DNA from: Aquimarina sediminis
Lineage (GTDB): Bacteria > Bacteroidota > Bacteroidia > Flavobacteriales > Flavobacteriaceae
Direction: 5' to 3'
Length of the DNA stretch: 64,000 nucleotides
Assembly (NCBI RefSeq): GCF_002895435.1
Contig: NZ_POYJ01000003.1
Location: 372,001-436,000, forward strand
Each line of letters starts with the position of its first letter. Position 1 is the stretch's first letter. The position numbers and the translations under genes are program-made. This document shows, piece after piece, positions 17,644 to 26,270 of the stretch. The notes below the pieces were generated by a model, which saw nothing but the letters and a program-made list of their open reading frames with translations, made no database searches and had not been told where the DNA came from.

Positions 17644-20600
17644 ATGTCATCAAACAAGAAATACTGGAAAAGTGTTGAAGAGCTAAACGAAAATAGCTCT
17701 ATTGTTGAGACGCTACAACAAAATGAATTCGTTAAGGAAATTCCTACGGATGAGTTTTTAGGTGATGAATCATCATTAGAAAATTCTTCGACATCAAGAC
17801 GTGATTTTCTTAAATATGTAGGTTTTAGTACAGCAGCTGCTTCTTTAGCAGCATGTGAAGGCCCCGTTAAAAAAGCAATACCTTATGTGGTTCAGCCAGA
17901 AAGAATTGTTCCTGGTGTAGCCAACTATTACGCTACGACAATTGCAGATGGATTTGATTTTGCTAGTGTTTTGATTAAAACCAGAGAAGGTCGACCTATT
18001 AAGGTAGAAAACAATAACCTGGCAAAAACTAATTGTGATGCTAATGCAAGAGTACATGCTTCTGTATTATCACTATATGATAGTTCTCGACTTCAAGGAC
18101 CTAAAAAAGGAAATGAAGATATAAGTTGGGAAGCTTTAGATAAAGAGGTGGGGGCAAAATTAAATGGTCTTGGTGGTAAGCAAATTGTCTTGCTAACCCA
18201 GACCTATGCTAGTCCATCTACTGCAAAGTTAATTTCAGAATTCAAAGCAAAATACCAAAATGTTAGACATGTAGTGTATGATGCAGTTTCAAATAGTGAA
18301 GCTTTGGATGCGTATGAAATGATGTATGGAGAAAGAGCTTTGGCTGATTATGACTTTCATAAAGCCACTACAATAGTAAGTATAGCTGCGGATTTCTTAG
18401 GAGATTGGCAAGGTGGTGGATATGATGGAGGTTATGCAAAAGGACGTATTCCTGAAAATGGGAAAATGTCTAGGCATATTCAGTTTGAAGCAAATATGTC
18501 TCTTTCTGGAGCTAATGCAGATAAAAGAGTGCAGGCAACACCTTCGCAACAAAAACAAGTACTAGCTGCTTTATATAAATATGTTACTGGATCTGGTTCT
18601 AAAGGAACTTTAGATTCAAAATTAGATGCAGAAGTAATTAAAGCTGCTGAGCAAATTAAGAAGGCTGGAAGCAATGCTGTTGTAGTTTCAGGACTTCAGG
18701 ATGTAGATGCTCAGTTGGTAGTTTTAGAAATTAATAAAGCAATACATAGTAAAGCTTTTAATGAAAAGACACCACGTACTATTCGCCAAGGTAATGCTAA
18801 GGCAGTAGCACAGCTTGTAAAAGATATGAATGCTGGTCGTGTTGGTGGATTATTGATAGCTGGTGTAAACCCAGCGTATTCTTTGCCAAATGCGGACGAG
18901 TTTAAGACCGGTTTAGAAAAAGTAGATCTCTCAGTGGCATTTAGTATGCATAATGATGCAACCGCAGAATTATGTAACTATACAGCGACAACTCAACATT
19001 ATCTAGAGTCTTGGGGAGATATCGAGCTGAAAAAAGGAAGCTATAGTTTAATGCAACCTACAATCAGACCATTATTTGATACTAGACAATTTCAAGAAAC
19101 TTTATTAAAGTGGACAGGGAACACATCTGCGTATCTTGATTATATGAAGGATGCATGGACAGGTATTTTGGGAAGTACTTCCTGGAATCAGGCATTGCAT
19201 GATGGGGTATTGGTAAAACCAATACTTGCAAAACAAGAACTGGTAGATGCTATAGCAGCGCCAGAAGGTGATGTGGTTGACCCAGAAGCGGTTCCTGTAT
19301 CTACTTCTTCAAAACCAAATGTTAATGATGCGGCTAGAAGACTTTCTAATGCAAAATCAAATGGTTTAGAACTTACATTATATACAAAAATTTCACTAGG
19401 TGATGGGCAGCAAGCTAATAACCCTTGGTTACAAGAAATGCCTGATCCTATAACCCGTGCATCGTGGGATAACTACTTAACGGTTTCTAGAGCAGATGCA
19501 GAAGAATTAGGTTTGACTAATGAAAATGTTGCTAATGGAGCATTAAATGGTAATTATGCTAAAGTTACTGTAGGAGGGAAAGAAATTGTTGCTCCTGTGA
19601 TTATTCAACCAGGACAAGCTAAAGGTTCTGTTGGATTAGCTTTGGGTTATGGTAAGTCTAAAGGACTTAAAGAAGATATGGTAGTAGGGGTAAATGCTTA
19701 TCCTTTGTACCAAAACCAAAATACAGTTCAAGATGTTTCTATAACAGCTGTAGATGGAGTACATGAGTTTGCTTGTGTGCAGTTACATAATACATTAATG
19801 GGTCGTGGAGATATTGTAAAAGAAACGACTCTTGAAATATTTAATACTAAGGATAAGCACGAATGGAATGCTATTCCTGAAGTAAGTAAAAATCATATTG
19901 AGTATGAAGTTACTTCTCCAGAAGTTGATCTTTGGGATGAATTCGATCGCTCGGTAGGACATCATTTTAATCTTTCGATTGATTTAAATGCTTGTACAGG
20001 ATGTGGGGCATGTGTGATCGCTTGTCATGCAGAAAACAATGTTCCTGTAGTAGGTAAATCAGAAGTACGTAGATCTCGCGATATGCACTGGTTGCGTATT
20101 GATAGATATTACTCTTCAGAAGAAAGTTTTGAAAACGACAATGAAAAGAAAGATAATATTGCAGGTCTAGGAAGCTCTTTATCTGAGTTTGGTGAGATGG
20201 AAAGCCCATCTGATAACCCTCAGGTGGTATTCCAACCAGTAATGTGTCAGCACTGTAATCATGCTCCTTGTGAAACTGTTTGTCCAGTAGCGGCAACATC
20301 ACATGGTAGACAAGGTCAAAACCATATGGCGTATAATCGTTGTGTAGGTACAAGATATTGTGCAAATAACTGCCCATATAAAGTACGTAGGTTTAACTGG
20401 TTTTTGTATAGCAATAATGATGAGTTTGACTATCACATGAATAACGACCTTGGAAGAATGGTACTTAACCCTGATGTTACTGTACGATCTAGAGGAGTTA
20501 TGGAAAAATGTTCTTTCTGTATTCAATCAACACAAGCCGTTATACTTAAAGCAAAACGAGAAGGGAGACCAGTTGCTGCTGGTGAATTTAACGATACTTG

Positions 20601-20775
20601 TGCTTGTTCTGCTGCTTGTTCATCAGGAGCTATGCGTTTTGGTGATGTAAATGAAGAAGGAAGTAAAATAGCTGAGCTAATAAAAGATGATAGAGCGTAT
20701 CATTTATTAGAACATGTAGGAGTAAAACCTAATGTTGTATATCAAACGAAAGTTAGAAATACTACAGAAGCCTAA
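17644..20775 (+). CDS. actB: Alternative complex III iron-sulfur/molybdopterin-like subunit ActB
   Basis: The 1043-residue periplasmic subunit begins with a twin-arginine-type signal displaced about 50 residues inward (SRRDFLKYVGFSTAAASLAAC); the Cys after SLAA could also be a lipidation site. A molybdopterin-oxidoreductase-like domain follows (about 75-720), a family part that in this complex is thought to lack cofactor. The C-terminal ferredoxin-like domain holds the cluster ligands CTGCGACVIAC, CQHCNHAPCETVC, CVGTRYCANNC and CSFC...CACSAAC, enough for four clusters. It passes electrons from the membrane quinol site to ActA. Position, length and motifs are typical. Confidence 0.95.
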   Translation: MSSNKKYWKSVEELNENSSIVETLQQNEFVKEIPTDEFLGDESSLENSSTSRRDFLKYVGFSTAAASLAACEGPVKKAIPYVVQPERIVPGVANYYATTIADGFDFASVLIKTREGRPIKVENNNLAKTNCDANARVHASVLSLYDSSRLQGPKKGNEDISWEALDKEVGAKLNGLGGKQIVLLTQTYASPSTAKLISEFKAKYQNVRHVVYDAVSNSEALDAYEMMYGERALADYDFHKATTIVSIAADFLGDWQGGGYDGGYAKGRIPENGKMSRHIQFEANMSLSGANADKRVQATPSQQKQVLAALYKYVTGSGSKGTLDSKLDAEVIKAAEQIKKAGSNAVVVSGLQDVDAQLVVLEINKAIHSKAFNEKTPRTIRQGNAKAVAQLVKDMNAGRVGGLLIAGVNPAYSLPNADEFKTGLEKVDLSVAFSMHNDATAELCNYTATTQHYLESWGDIELKKGSYSLMQPTIRPLFDTRQFQETLLKWTGNTSAYLDYMKDAWTGILGSTSWNQALHDGVLVKPILAKQELVDAIAAPEGDVVDPEAVPVSTSSKPNVNDAARRLSNAKSNGLELTLYTKISLGDGQQANNPWLQEMPDPITRASWDNYLTVSRADAEELGLTNENVANGALNGNYAKVTVGGKEIVAPVIIQPGQAKGSVGLALGYGKSKGLKEDMVVGVNAYPLYQNQNTVQDVSITAVDGVHEFACVQLHNTLMGRGDIVKETTLEIFNTKDKHEWNAIPEVSKNHIEYEVTSPEVDLWDEFDRSVGHHFNLSIDLNACTGCGACVIACHAENNVPVVGKSEVRRSRDMHWLRIDRYYSSEESFENDNEKKDNIAGLGSSLSEFGEMESPSDNPQVVFQPVMCQHCNHAPCETVCPVAATSHGRQGQNHMAYNRCVGTRYCANNCPYKVRRFNWFLYSNNDEFDYHMNNDLGRMVLNPDVTVRSRGVMEKCSFCIQSTQAVILKAKREGRPVAAGEFNDTCACSAACSSGAMRFGDVNEEGSKIAELIKDDRAYHLLEHVGVKPNVVYQTKVRNTTEA

Positions 20776-20812
20776 TTAACTAATTAAAGAATCAATTCAA
20801 TTATAAAGGATT

Positions 20813-22540
20813 ATGTCTCATTACGAAGCACCTATAAGAAAACCTTTAGTAACCGGTGATAAAACATATCATGATGTAACTCTGGATGTAGTAGCAGCGG
20901 TAGAAGGAAAAGCAAATAAATCTTGGTGGATTGTCTTTTCTATTTCACTTATTGCTTTCCTTTGGGGGATAGGGTGTATTATTTACACAATATCTACCGG
21001 GATAGGAACCTGGGGATTAAACAAAACAGTAGGATGGGCCTGGGATATCACCAACTTTGTTTGGTGGGTAGGTATAGGTCACGCAGGAACTCTAATTTCT
21101 GCTGTATTACTATTATTTCGCCAGAAATGGAGAATGGCAATTAACCGTTCGGCAGAAGCAATGACAATTTTTGCTGTTGTACAAGCGGGATTGTTCCCAA
21201 TCATACACATGGGGCGTCCTTGGTTAGCATACTGGGTATTACCTATACCAAATCAATTTGGATCATTATGGGTTAACTTTAACTCACCATTACTTTGGGA
21301 TGTATTTGCAATCTCTACCTACTTATCTGTATCATTAGTATTCTGGTGGACTGGTTTATTACCTGATTTTGCAATGATTCGTGATCGTGCAATAACACCA
21401 TTTAATAAAAAAATATATAGTTTACTTTCTTTCGGATGGAGTGGGAGAGCTAAGGATTGGCAGCGTTTTGAAGAAGTGTCTTTGGTACTTGCAGGTTTAG
21501 CGACACCACTTGTACTTTCTGTACATACGATTGTATCATTTGACTTTGCAACCTCTGTGATTCCTGGATGGCATACTACTATATTTCCACCTTATTTTGT
21601 TGCAGGTGCAGTTTTCTCTGGATTTGCAATGGTGAATACTCTTCTTATTATTATGAGAAAAGTGTCTAAGCTTGAAAATTACATTACCATCTTACATATT
21701 GAACTAATGAACATTGTGATTATGATCACAGGTTCTATAGTTGGAGTAGCTTATATAACTGAGCTATTTGTTGCATGGTATTCTGGAGTTGAATACGAAC
21801 AGTATGCATTCCTTAACAGGGCAACAGGTCCTTATTGGTGGGCATATTGGGCAATGATGACATGTAATGTGTTCTCACCACAGTTTATGTGGTTCCCAAA
21901 ACTAAGAAGAAGTATTATGTTTTCTTTCTTTATCTCTATTGTAGTAAATATAGGAATGTGGTTTGAGCGTTTTGTAATTATTGTAACTTCACTTCATAGA
22001 GATTACTTACCATCTTCTTGGACAATGTTCTCACCAACTTTTGTTGATATTGGAACATTTATAGGGACTATTGGATTCTTCTTCGTGTTGTTCTTATTGT
22101 ATGCAAGAAGTTTCCCGGTTATTGCGCAGGCTGAAGTAAAATCAATTTTGAAGTCTTCTGGAGAGAAGTATAAAAAGTTGAGAGAAGCTGGCATTGATCA
22201 TCGAGATGAACTACCTAAAGCAAACGTTAAAATAACAAAACAAGAAATATCTGAAGAAGAGGTTAATGTTGAAGCTAGCAAAGAAGATATTAGTAGTTTA
22301 TTAGGAAACTTAGGAACATTTGATGCATCTACTCAAGAAGCAGATGACCTTAAAAAAGTAAATGGAATCGGACCAGTAATGGAAAAGAAACTTAACGAAA
22401 TCGGAATATATACTTTCGATCAGGTAAGTAGAATGACCAAGACTGAATATGATTTGTTAGATAATATCACTGGATCTTTTCCTGGTAGAGCACAACGAGA
22501 TGATTGGGCTGGTCAGGCAGAAAAACTTAAAAATAACTAG
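20813..22540 (+). CDS. actC: Alternative complex III membrane subunit ActC (NrfD-like) with C-terminal helix-hairpin-helix tail
   Basis: ActC is the quinol-binding NrfD/PsrC-like subunit, with about ten membrane helices across residues 35-440 (WWIVFSISLIAFLWG onward). It is about 100 residues longer than the usual ActC. After the last helix come a charged cytoplasmic linker (about 445-505) and a compact segment at about 510-575 with VNGIGPVMEKKLNEIGI, a classic helix-hairpin-helix signature, ending DDWAGQAEKLKNN. Such domains normally bind DNA or mediate protein contacts; here it would hang from a respiratory enzyme. No frameshift is seen; the extension is in frame and actD starts 4 bases later. 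Confidence 0.93.
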   Translation: MSHYEAPIRKPLVTGDKTYHDVTLDVVAAVEGKANKSWWIVFSISLIAFLWGIGCIIYTISTGIGTWGLNKTVGWAWDITNFVWWVGIGHAGTLISAVLLLFRQKWRMAINRSAEAMTIFAVVQAGLFPIIHMGRPWLAYWVLPIPNQFGSLWVNFNSPLLWDVFAISTYLSVSLVFWWTGLLPDFAMIRDRAITPFNKKIYSLLSFGWSGRAKDWQRFEEVSLVLAGLATPLVLSVHTIVSFDFATSVIPGWHTTIFPPYFVAGAVFSGFAMVNTLLIIMRKVSKLENYITILHIELMNIVIMITGSIVGVAYITELFVAWYSGVEYEQYAFLNRATGPYWWAYWAMMTCNVFSPQFMWFPKLRRSIMFSFFISIVVNIGMWFERFVIIVTSLHRDYLPSSWTMFSPTFVDIGTFIGTIGFFFVLFLLYARSFPVIAQAEVKSILKSSGEKYKKLREAGIDHRDELPKANVKITKQEISEEEVNVEASKEDISSLLGNLGTFDASTQEADDLKKVNGIGPVMEKKLNEIGIYTFDQVSRMTKTEYDLLDNITGSFPGRAQRDDWAGQAEKLKNN

Positions 22541-22544
22541 AAGT

Positions 22545-23084
22545 ATGGCATCAAAAGTTATACATGCATTATATATAGATGACGATATCCTGATGGATGC
22601 TGTCAAGAAAGTGCGAGCAGAACATTACCATATTGAAGAGGTATACACACCTTTTCCGGTTCATGGGCTAGATAAAGCAATGGGACTACCACATACCCGT
22701 TTGGCAATTACATCTTTTATGTATGGATGTGTTGGGTTAACTGTAGCGATTTTAATGATGAACTATATCATGATCGAAGATTGGCCCCAAGATATTGGAG
22801 GAAAACCAAGTTTTAGCTACCTAGAAAATATGCCATCTTTTGTGCCTATTATGTTCGAGCTTACTGTGTTTTTTGCAGCACATTTAATGGTGATTACTTT
22901 CTATATGAGAAGTAAATTATGGCCTTTTAAAGAGGCTGAAAACCCTGATGTGCGAACTACTGATGATCATTTTTTGATGGAAGTAGATGCAGGTAATCAT
23001 GATATTGATCAACTAACCGGTTTTTTAGGTGATACGGGAGCAGTTGAAATTAAAGTAATAGATAAGGAAGAAGATAACCATTAG
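22545..23084 (+). CDS. actD: Alternative complex III subunit ActD (DUF3341)
   Basis: The 179-residue protein has a soluble N-terminal ferredoxin-like domain (about 1-60, beginning MASKVIHALYIDDDILMDA), two membrane helices (about 63-85 and 103-125), and a short C-terminal tail, the DUF3341 layout of ActD, a structural subunit of the complex. The reading frame stays open to 22500, but MASKV at 22545 is the natural start, 4 bases after the actC stop. Confidence 0.94.
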   Translation: MASKVIHALYIDDDILMDAVKKVRAEHYHIEEVYTPFPVHGLDKAMGLPHTRLAITSFMYGCVGLTVAILMMNYIMIEDWPQDIGGKPSFSYLENMPSFVPIMFELTVFFAAHLMVITFYMRSKLWPFKEAENPDVRTTDDHFLMEVDAGNHDIDQLTGFLGDTGAVEIKVIDKEEDNH

Positions 23085-23089
23085 TAATA

Positions 23090-23755
23090 ATGAAGAGTAC
23101 TATAAAAATATTAGCAGCGGCAGTAGTGATGATTTGTGTTGTTTCTTGTCAAAAGAAATCAAAACCTAATTATCAATATATGCCTAATATGTATGAGTCA
23201 GTAGGCTATGAAACATATGGTGAATACGGCATTTTTCCTGGTGGACAGGAGGCAATGCTACCTGTTGACGGTTCAATACCCAGAGGTTGGATGCCTTATG
23301 AATATGAAAATTCACAAAAAGGATATTTACTAGCTAAGGATACTTTAAAAAATCCAATTCTTTATACCAAAGAAAATGAAGAAGAAGGTAAAGAATTGTA
23401 TGATATCTACTGTGCCATTTGTCACGGAGGAAAAGGAGATGGTAAAGGTCCTTTAGTAAAAAGAGAAAAAATCCTTGGTGTTCCTAGCTATGATGATATA
23501 GGTAGAGCAATTACAGAAGGAAGTATCTACCATGTAATGTATTACGGGATTAACTCTATGGGATCATATGCTGCTCAGACTAATGAGCACGAACGCTGGC
23601 AGATTGTTCAGTATGTGCAAAAATTAAAAGCTGATCTAGAAGGGAAGACTCCTCGAATTGATGCTGCAATTACTACTACTAATACAGAAGAAGTAAAAGC
23701 AGAGGTTGTTGAAGAGCACCCTGAAAAAAAGGAAGATCATAGTAACGCACACTAA
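23090..23755 (+). CDS. actE: Alternative complex III monoheme cytochrome c lipoprotein ActE
   Basis: The 221-residue protein has a lipoprotein signal peptide with lipobox VVSC (Cys20), then a cytochrome c domain with one heme site CAICHGGKGDGKGP and a probable distal Met in NSMGSY. The Lys/Glu-rich C-terminal tail is probably disordered. ActE anchors to the periplasmic face and carries electrons near ActA. It lies 5 bases after actD. Confidence 0.94.
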   Translation: MKSTIKILAAAVVMICVVSCQKKSKPNYQYMPNMYESVGYETYGEYGIFPGGQEAMLPVDGSIPRGWMPYEYENSQKGYLLAKDTLKNPILYTKENEEEGKELYDIYCAICHGGKGDGKGPLVKREKILGVPSYDDIGRAITEGSIYHVMYYGINSMGSYAAQTNEHERWQIVQYVQKLKADLEGKTPRIDAAITTTNTEEVKAEVVEEHPEKKEDHSNAH

Positions 23756-23800
23756 TTAGTGCATTAGTAAAAAAGTTAAGAATAACGATATTATAAAGAT

Positions 23801-25117
23801 ATGTATACGCTATCAAATAGATTAAGATTATTTTCTATCATCCTTATGGTTGTAGGTCTTGTAGGTCTTGTTGTTGGATTTGCAAATAGACCTGGATCTA
23901 TAGAGGAAGTAAAAGAAAAGATGGCAGAACACAATGCTCACGGTGGTGGTCATGGTGAATCGCAGGTAGAAGCAAGTGGTCATGGTGAGGAAGACGCACA
24001 CGGAGGTGATGCACACTATGAGCATGTATTGCACCAATTACAAAATAAACCTTGGGCATCTCTATATGTTGCAGCGTTTTTCTTTTTTATGATTGCGTTG
24101 GGGGTGTTAGCATTTTATGCGATTCAATTTGCGTCGCAAGCAGGTTGGTCACCTGTACTATTTAGAGTTATGGAGGCAATAACAGCATATTTAGTTCCTG
24201 GAGGAATTATCTTTTTTGTAATCTTAGGGTTATCTGGATTTCATATAAATCATCTATTTGTATGGGCCGATCCTGAGGTGGTTGCACATGATGCGTTAAT
24301 TCAAGGAAAAGCAGGATGGTTAAATAGCTGGGGCTTTATCATTAGAGCAGCAATCTTTTTAGGAGGATGGATGGCGTATCGTCATTTTGCTGTAAAATAT
24401 TCTAGATTACAGGATGAAGATTCAACAGGAAATAAATGGTATAAGAAGAGTTTTAAAATATCAGCAGCATTCTTAGTGTTCTTTATTTATACAGAATCAA
24501 TGGCATCTTGGGATTGGATCATGAGTTTTGATCCGCATTGGTTTAGTACACTATTCGGATGGTATGTATTTGCAAGTTTATTTGTTTCTGGAATTACTAC
24601 AATAGCATTGGTAACTATATATCTTAAATCTAAAGGATATTTAGAACATGTTAATAATAGCCATATACATGATTTGGCTAAGTTTATGTTTGGTATAAGT
24701 ATCTTTTGGACATATCTTTGGTTCTCTCAGTTTATGTTGATTTGGTATTCTAACATACCAGAGGAGGTTACTTACTTTATAACACGTATAGAAGATTATA
24801 AGCTTCCATTTTTTGGGATGTTAGTTATGAATTTCATTTTCCCAATATTAGTGTTGATTAATAGTGACTTTAAACGAGTAAATTGGTTTGTTGTGATGGC
24901 AGGAATTGTTATTCTTTGTGGTCATTATATAGATGTGTATAATATGATTATGCCTGCAACTGTTGGTGGATCTTGGTTTATTGGCATTAGTGAGATTAGT
25001 GCAGTGTTATTGTTCTTAGGACTGTTTTTGTTTGTTGTCTTTAGAGCACTTACCAAAGCTCCATTAGTACCTAAGGGGAATCCATATTTAGAGGAAAGTA
25101 AACATTTCCATTATTAA
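23801..25117 (+). CDS. actF: Alternative complex III membrane subunit ActF
   Basis: ActF resembles ActC in fold and forms the second integral membrane subunit. The 438-residue protein shows about ten membrane helices (first at about 8-27, last at about 397-418). Between helix 1 and helix 2 is a hydrophilic loop of about 45 residues (42-75) very rich in His and Gly (HGGGHGE, SGHGEEDAHGGDAHYEH), which is not needed by the family fold and could bind metal. The gene is 45 bases after actE and 33 bases before coxB. Confidence 0.94.
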   Translation: MYTLSNRLRLFSIILMVVGLVGLVVGFANRPGSIEEVKEKMAEHNAHGGGHGESQVEASGHGEEDAHGGDAHYEHVLHQLQNKPWASLYVAAFFFFMIALGVLAFYAIQFASQAGWSPVLFRVMEAITAYLVPGGIIFFVILGLSGFHINHLFVWADPEVVAHDALIQGKAGWLNSWGFIIRAAIFLGGWMAYRHFAVKYSRLQDEDSTGNKWYKKSFKISAAFLVFFIYTESMASWDWIMSFDPHWFSTLFGWYVFASLFVSGITTIALVTIYLKSKGYLEHVNNSHIHDLAKFMFGISIFWTYLWFSQFMLIWYSNIPEEVTYFITRIEDYKLPFFGMLVMNFIFPILVLINSDFKRVNWFVVMAGIVILCGHYIDVYNMIMPATVGGSWFIGISEISAVLLFLGLFLFVVFRALTKAPLVPKGNPYLEESKHFHY

Positions 25118-25150
25118 AATTAGAATTGTAAAAAAAGAAGATAGATAAAA

Positions 25151-26227
25151 ATGACTGTATTCTTAACCATAGTAGTTATAGCCCTTTTTGGAATCACATT
25201 GTGGCAAATGTCAAAAATATTGAAATTGTCACAATTGAAAGATGCTGATAATTCTCAAGTAGCAAACGATAAGGATAATAACTTGCAAGGTAAGCTAATG
25301 CTTGGCTTTGTAATATTTTTGTACTTATTAACTATATATTGTTTTGTACAATATAACTCGTATTTCCTTCCAGAATCAGCTTCAGAACATGGTGTTGATT
25401 ATGACAGATTGATGTTAATATCAATGGTGTTGATTATGATTGTGCAAATACTAACACAAGGATTACTACACTTTTTTGCTTATAAGTACAGAGGGAAAAA
25501 AGAAAATAGAGCATTGTATTTTGCAGATAATGATAAATTAGAGTTTATCTGGACAATTATTCCTGTTATTGTACTTGCCGGACTTATCATATATGGTTTG
25601 TTCACTTGGACAGATATCATGAATATTGATGAAAAAGAGGGAGATCCATTAATCATAGAATTGTATGCATACCAGTTTGATTGGCGAGCAAGATACTCTG
25701 GTGAAGATAATGTTTTGGGTAAGGCTAATGTAAGATATATTGAAGGTATCAATACGTTGGGAGTGGATGTTTCTGATAGTTATGGAAAAGATGATAAGAT
25801 TACTACAGAACTACATTTACCGGTAAATAGAAAAGTTATATTCAAAATGCGTTCTCAAGATGTTCTACATTCGGCATATATGCCATTCTTTAGAGCTCAA
25901 ATGAATGTTGTACCTGGAATGATCACAGAATTTGCTTACACACCTACTTTAACTTCTGAAGAAATGAGAAGTAGTGATTTTATGGTAGAGAAAGTAGCTA
26001 CTATTAATAAGATTAGAAAAGAGAAAAGTAAAAAACTAGTTGCTGCTGGCGATGAAGCTCTTGAAGAATATTCATTTGATTATTATTTGTTGTGTAATAA
26101 AATTTGTGGAACATCTCACTATAACATGCAAATGAAGATCATAGTTGAATCAGAAGAAGATTATGAAGCATGGATAAAAGAGCAACAGACTTTTGGTGAT
26201 CAATTATCAGCACAAGCAAGCAACTAA
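25151..26227 (+). CDS. coxB: Cytochrome c oxidase subunit II (CuA)
   Basis: The 358-residue subunit accepts electrons from cytochrome c at the binuclear CuA site. One N-terminal helix (about 2-17), two main helices (about 52-70 and 90-112), a conserved WTIIPVIVL segment and a cupredoxin domain are present. CuA ligands are visible as H in VLHSAYMP and C315, C319, H323 and M326 in CNKICGTSHYNM. The Glu normally in the third position of the CxxxC motif is Lys317. The periplasmic domain has a family-specific insertion around 270-305. It is cotranscribed with the act genes and coxA. Confidence 0.96.
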   Translation: MTVFLTIVVIALFGITLWQMSKILKLSQLKDADNSQVANDKDNNLQGKLMLGFVIFLYLLTIYCFVQYNSYFLPESASEHGVDYDRLMLISMVLIMIVQILTQGLLHFFAYKYRGKKENRALYFADNDKLEFIWTIIPVIVLAGLIIYGLFTWTDIMNIDEKEGDPLIIELYAYQFDWRARYSGEDNVLGKANVRYIEGINTLGVDVSDSYGKDDKITTELHLPVNRKVIFKMRSQDVLHSAYMPFFRAQMNVVPGMITEFAYTPTLTSEEMRSSDFMVEKVATINKIRKEKSKKLVAAGDEALEEYSFDYYLLCNKICGTSHYNMQMKIIVESEEDYEAWIKEQQTFGDQLSAQASN

Positions 26228-26270
26228 AAAAAAGATAAATTAATATATCATATTAAACAGAAATAAGGAT

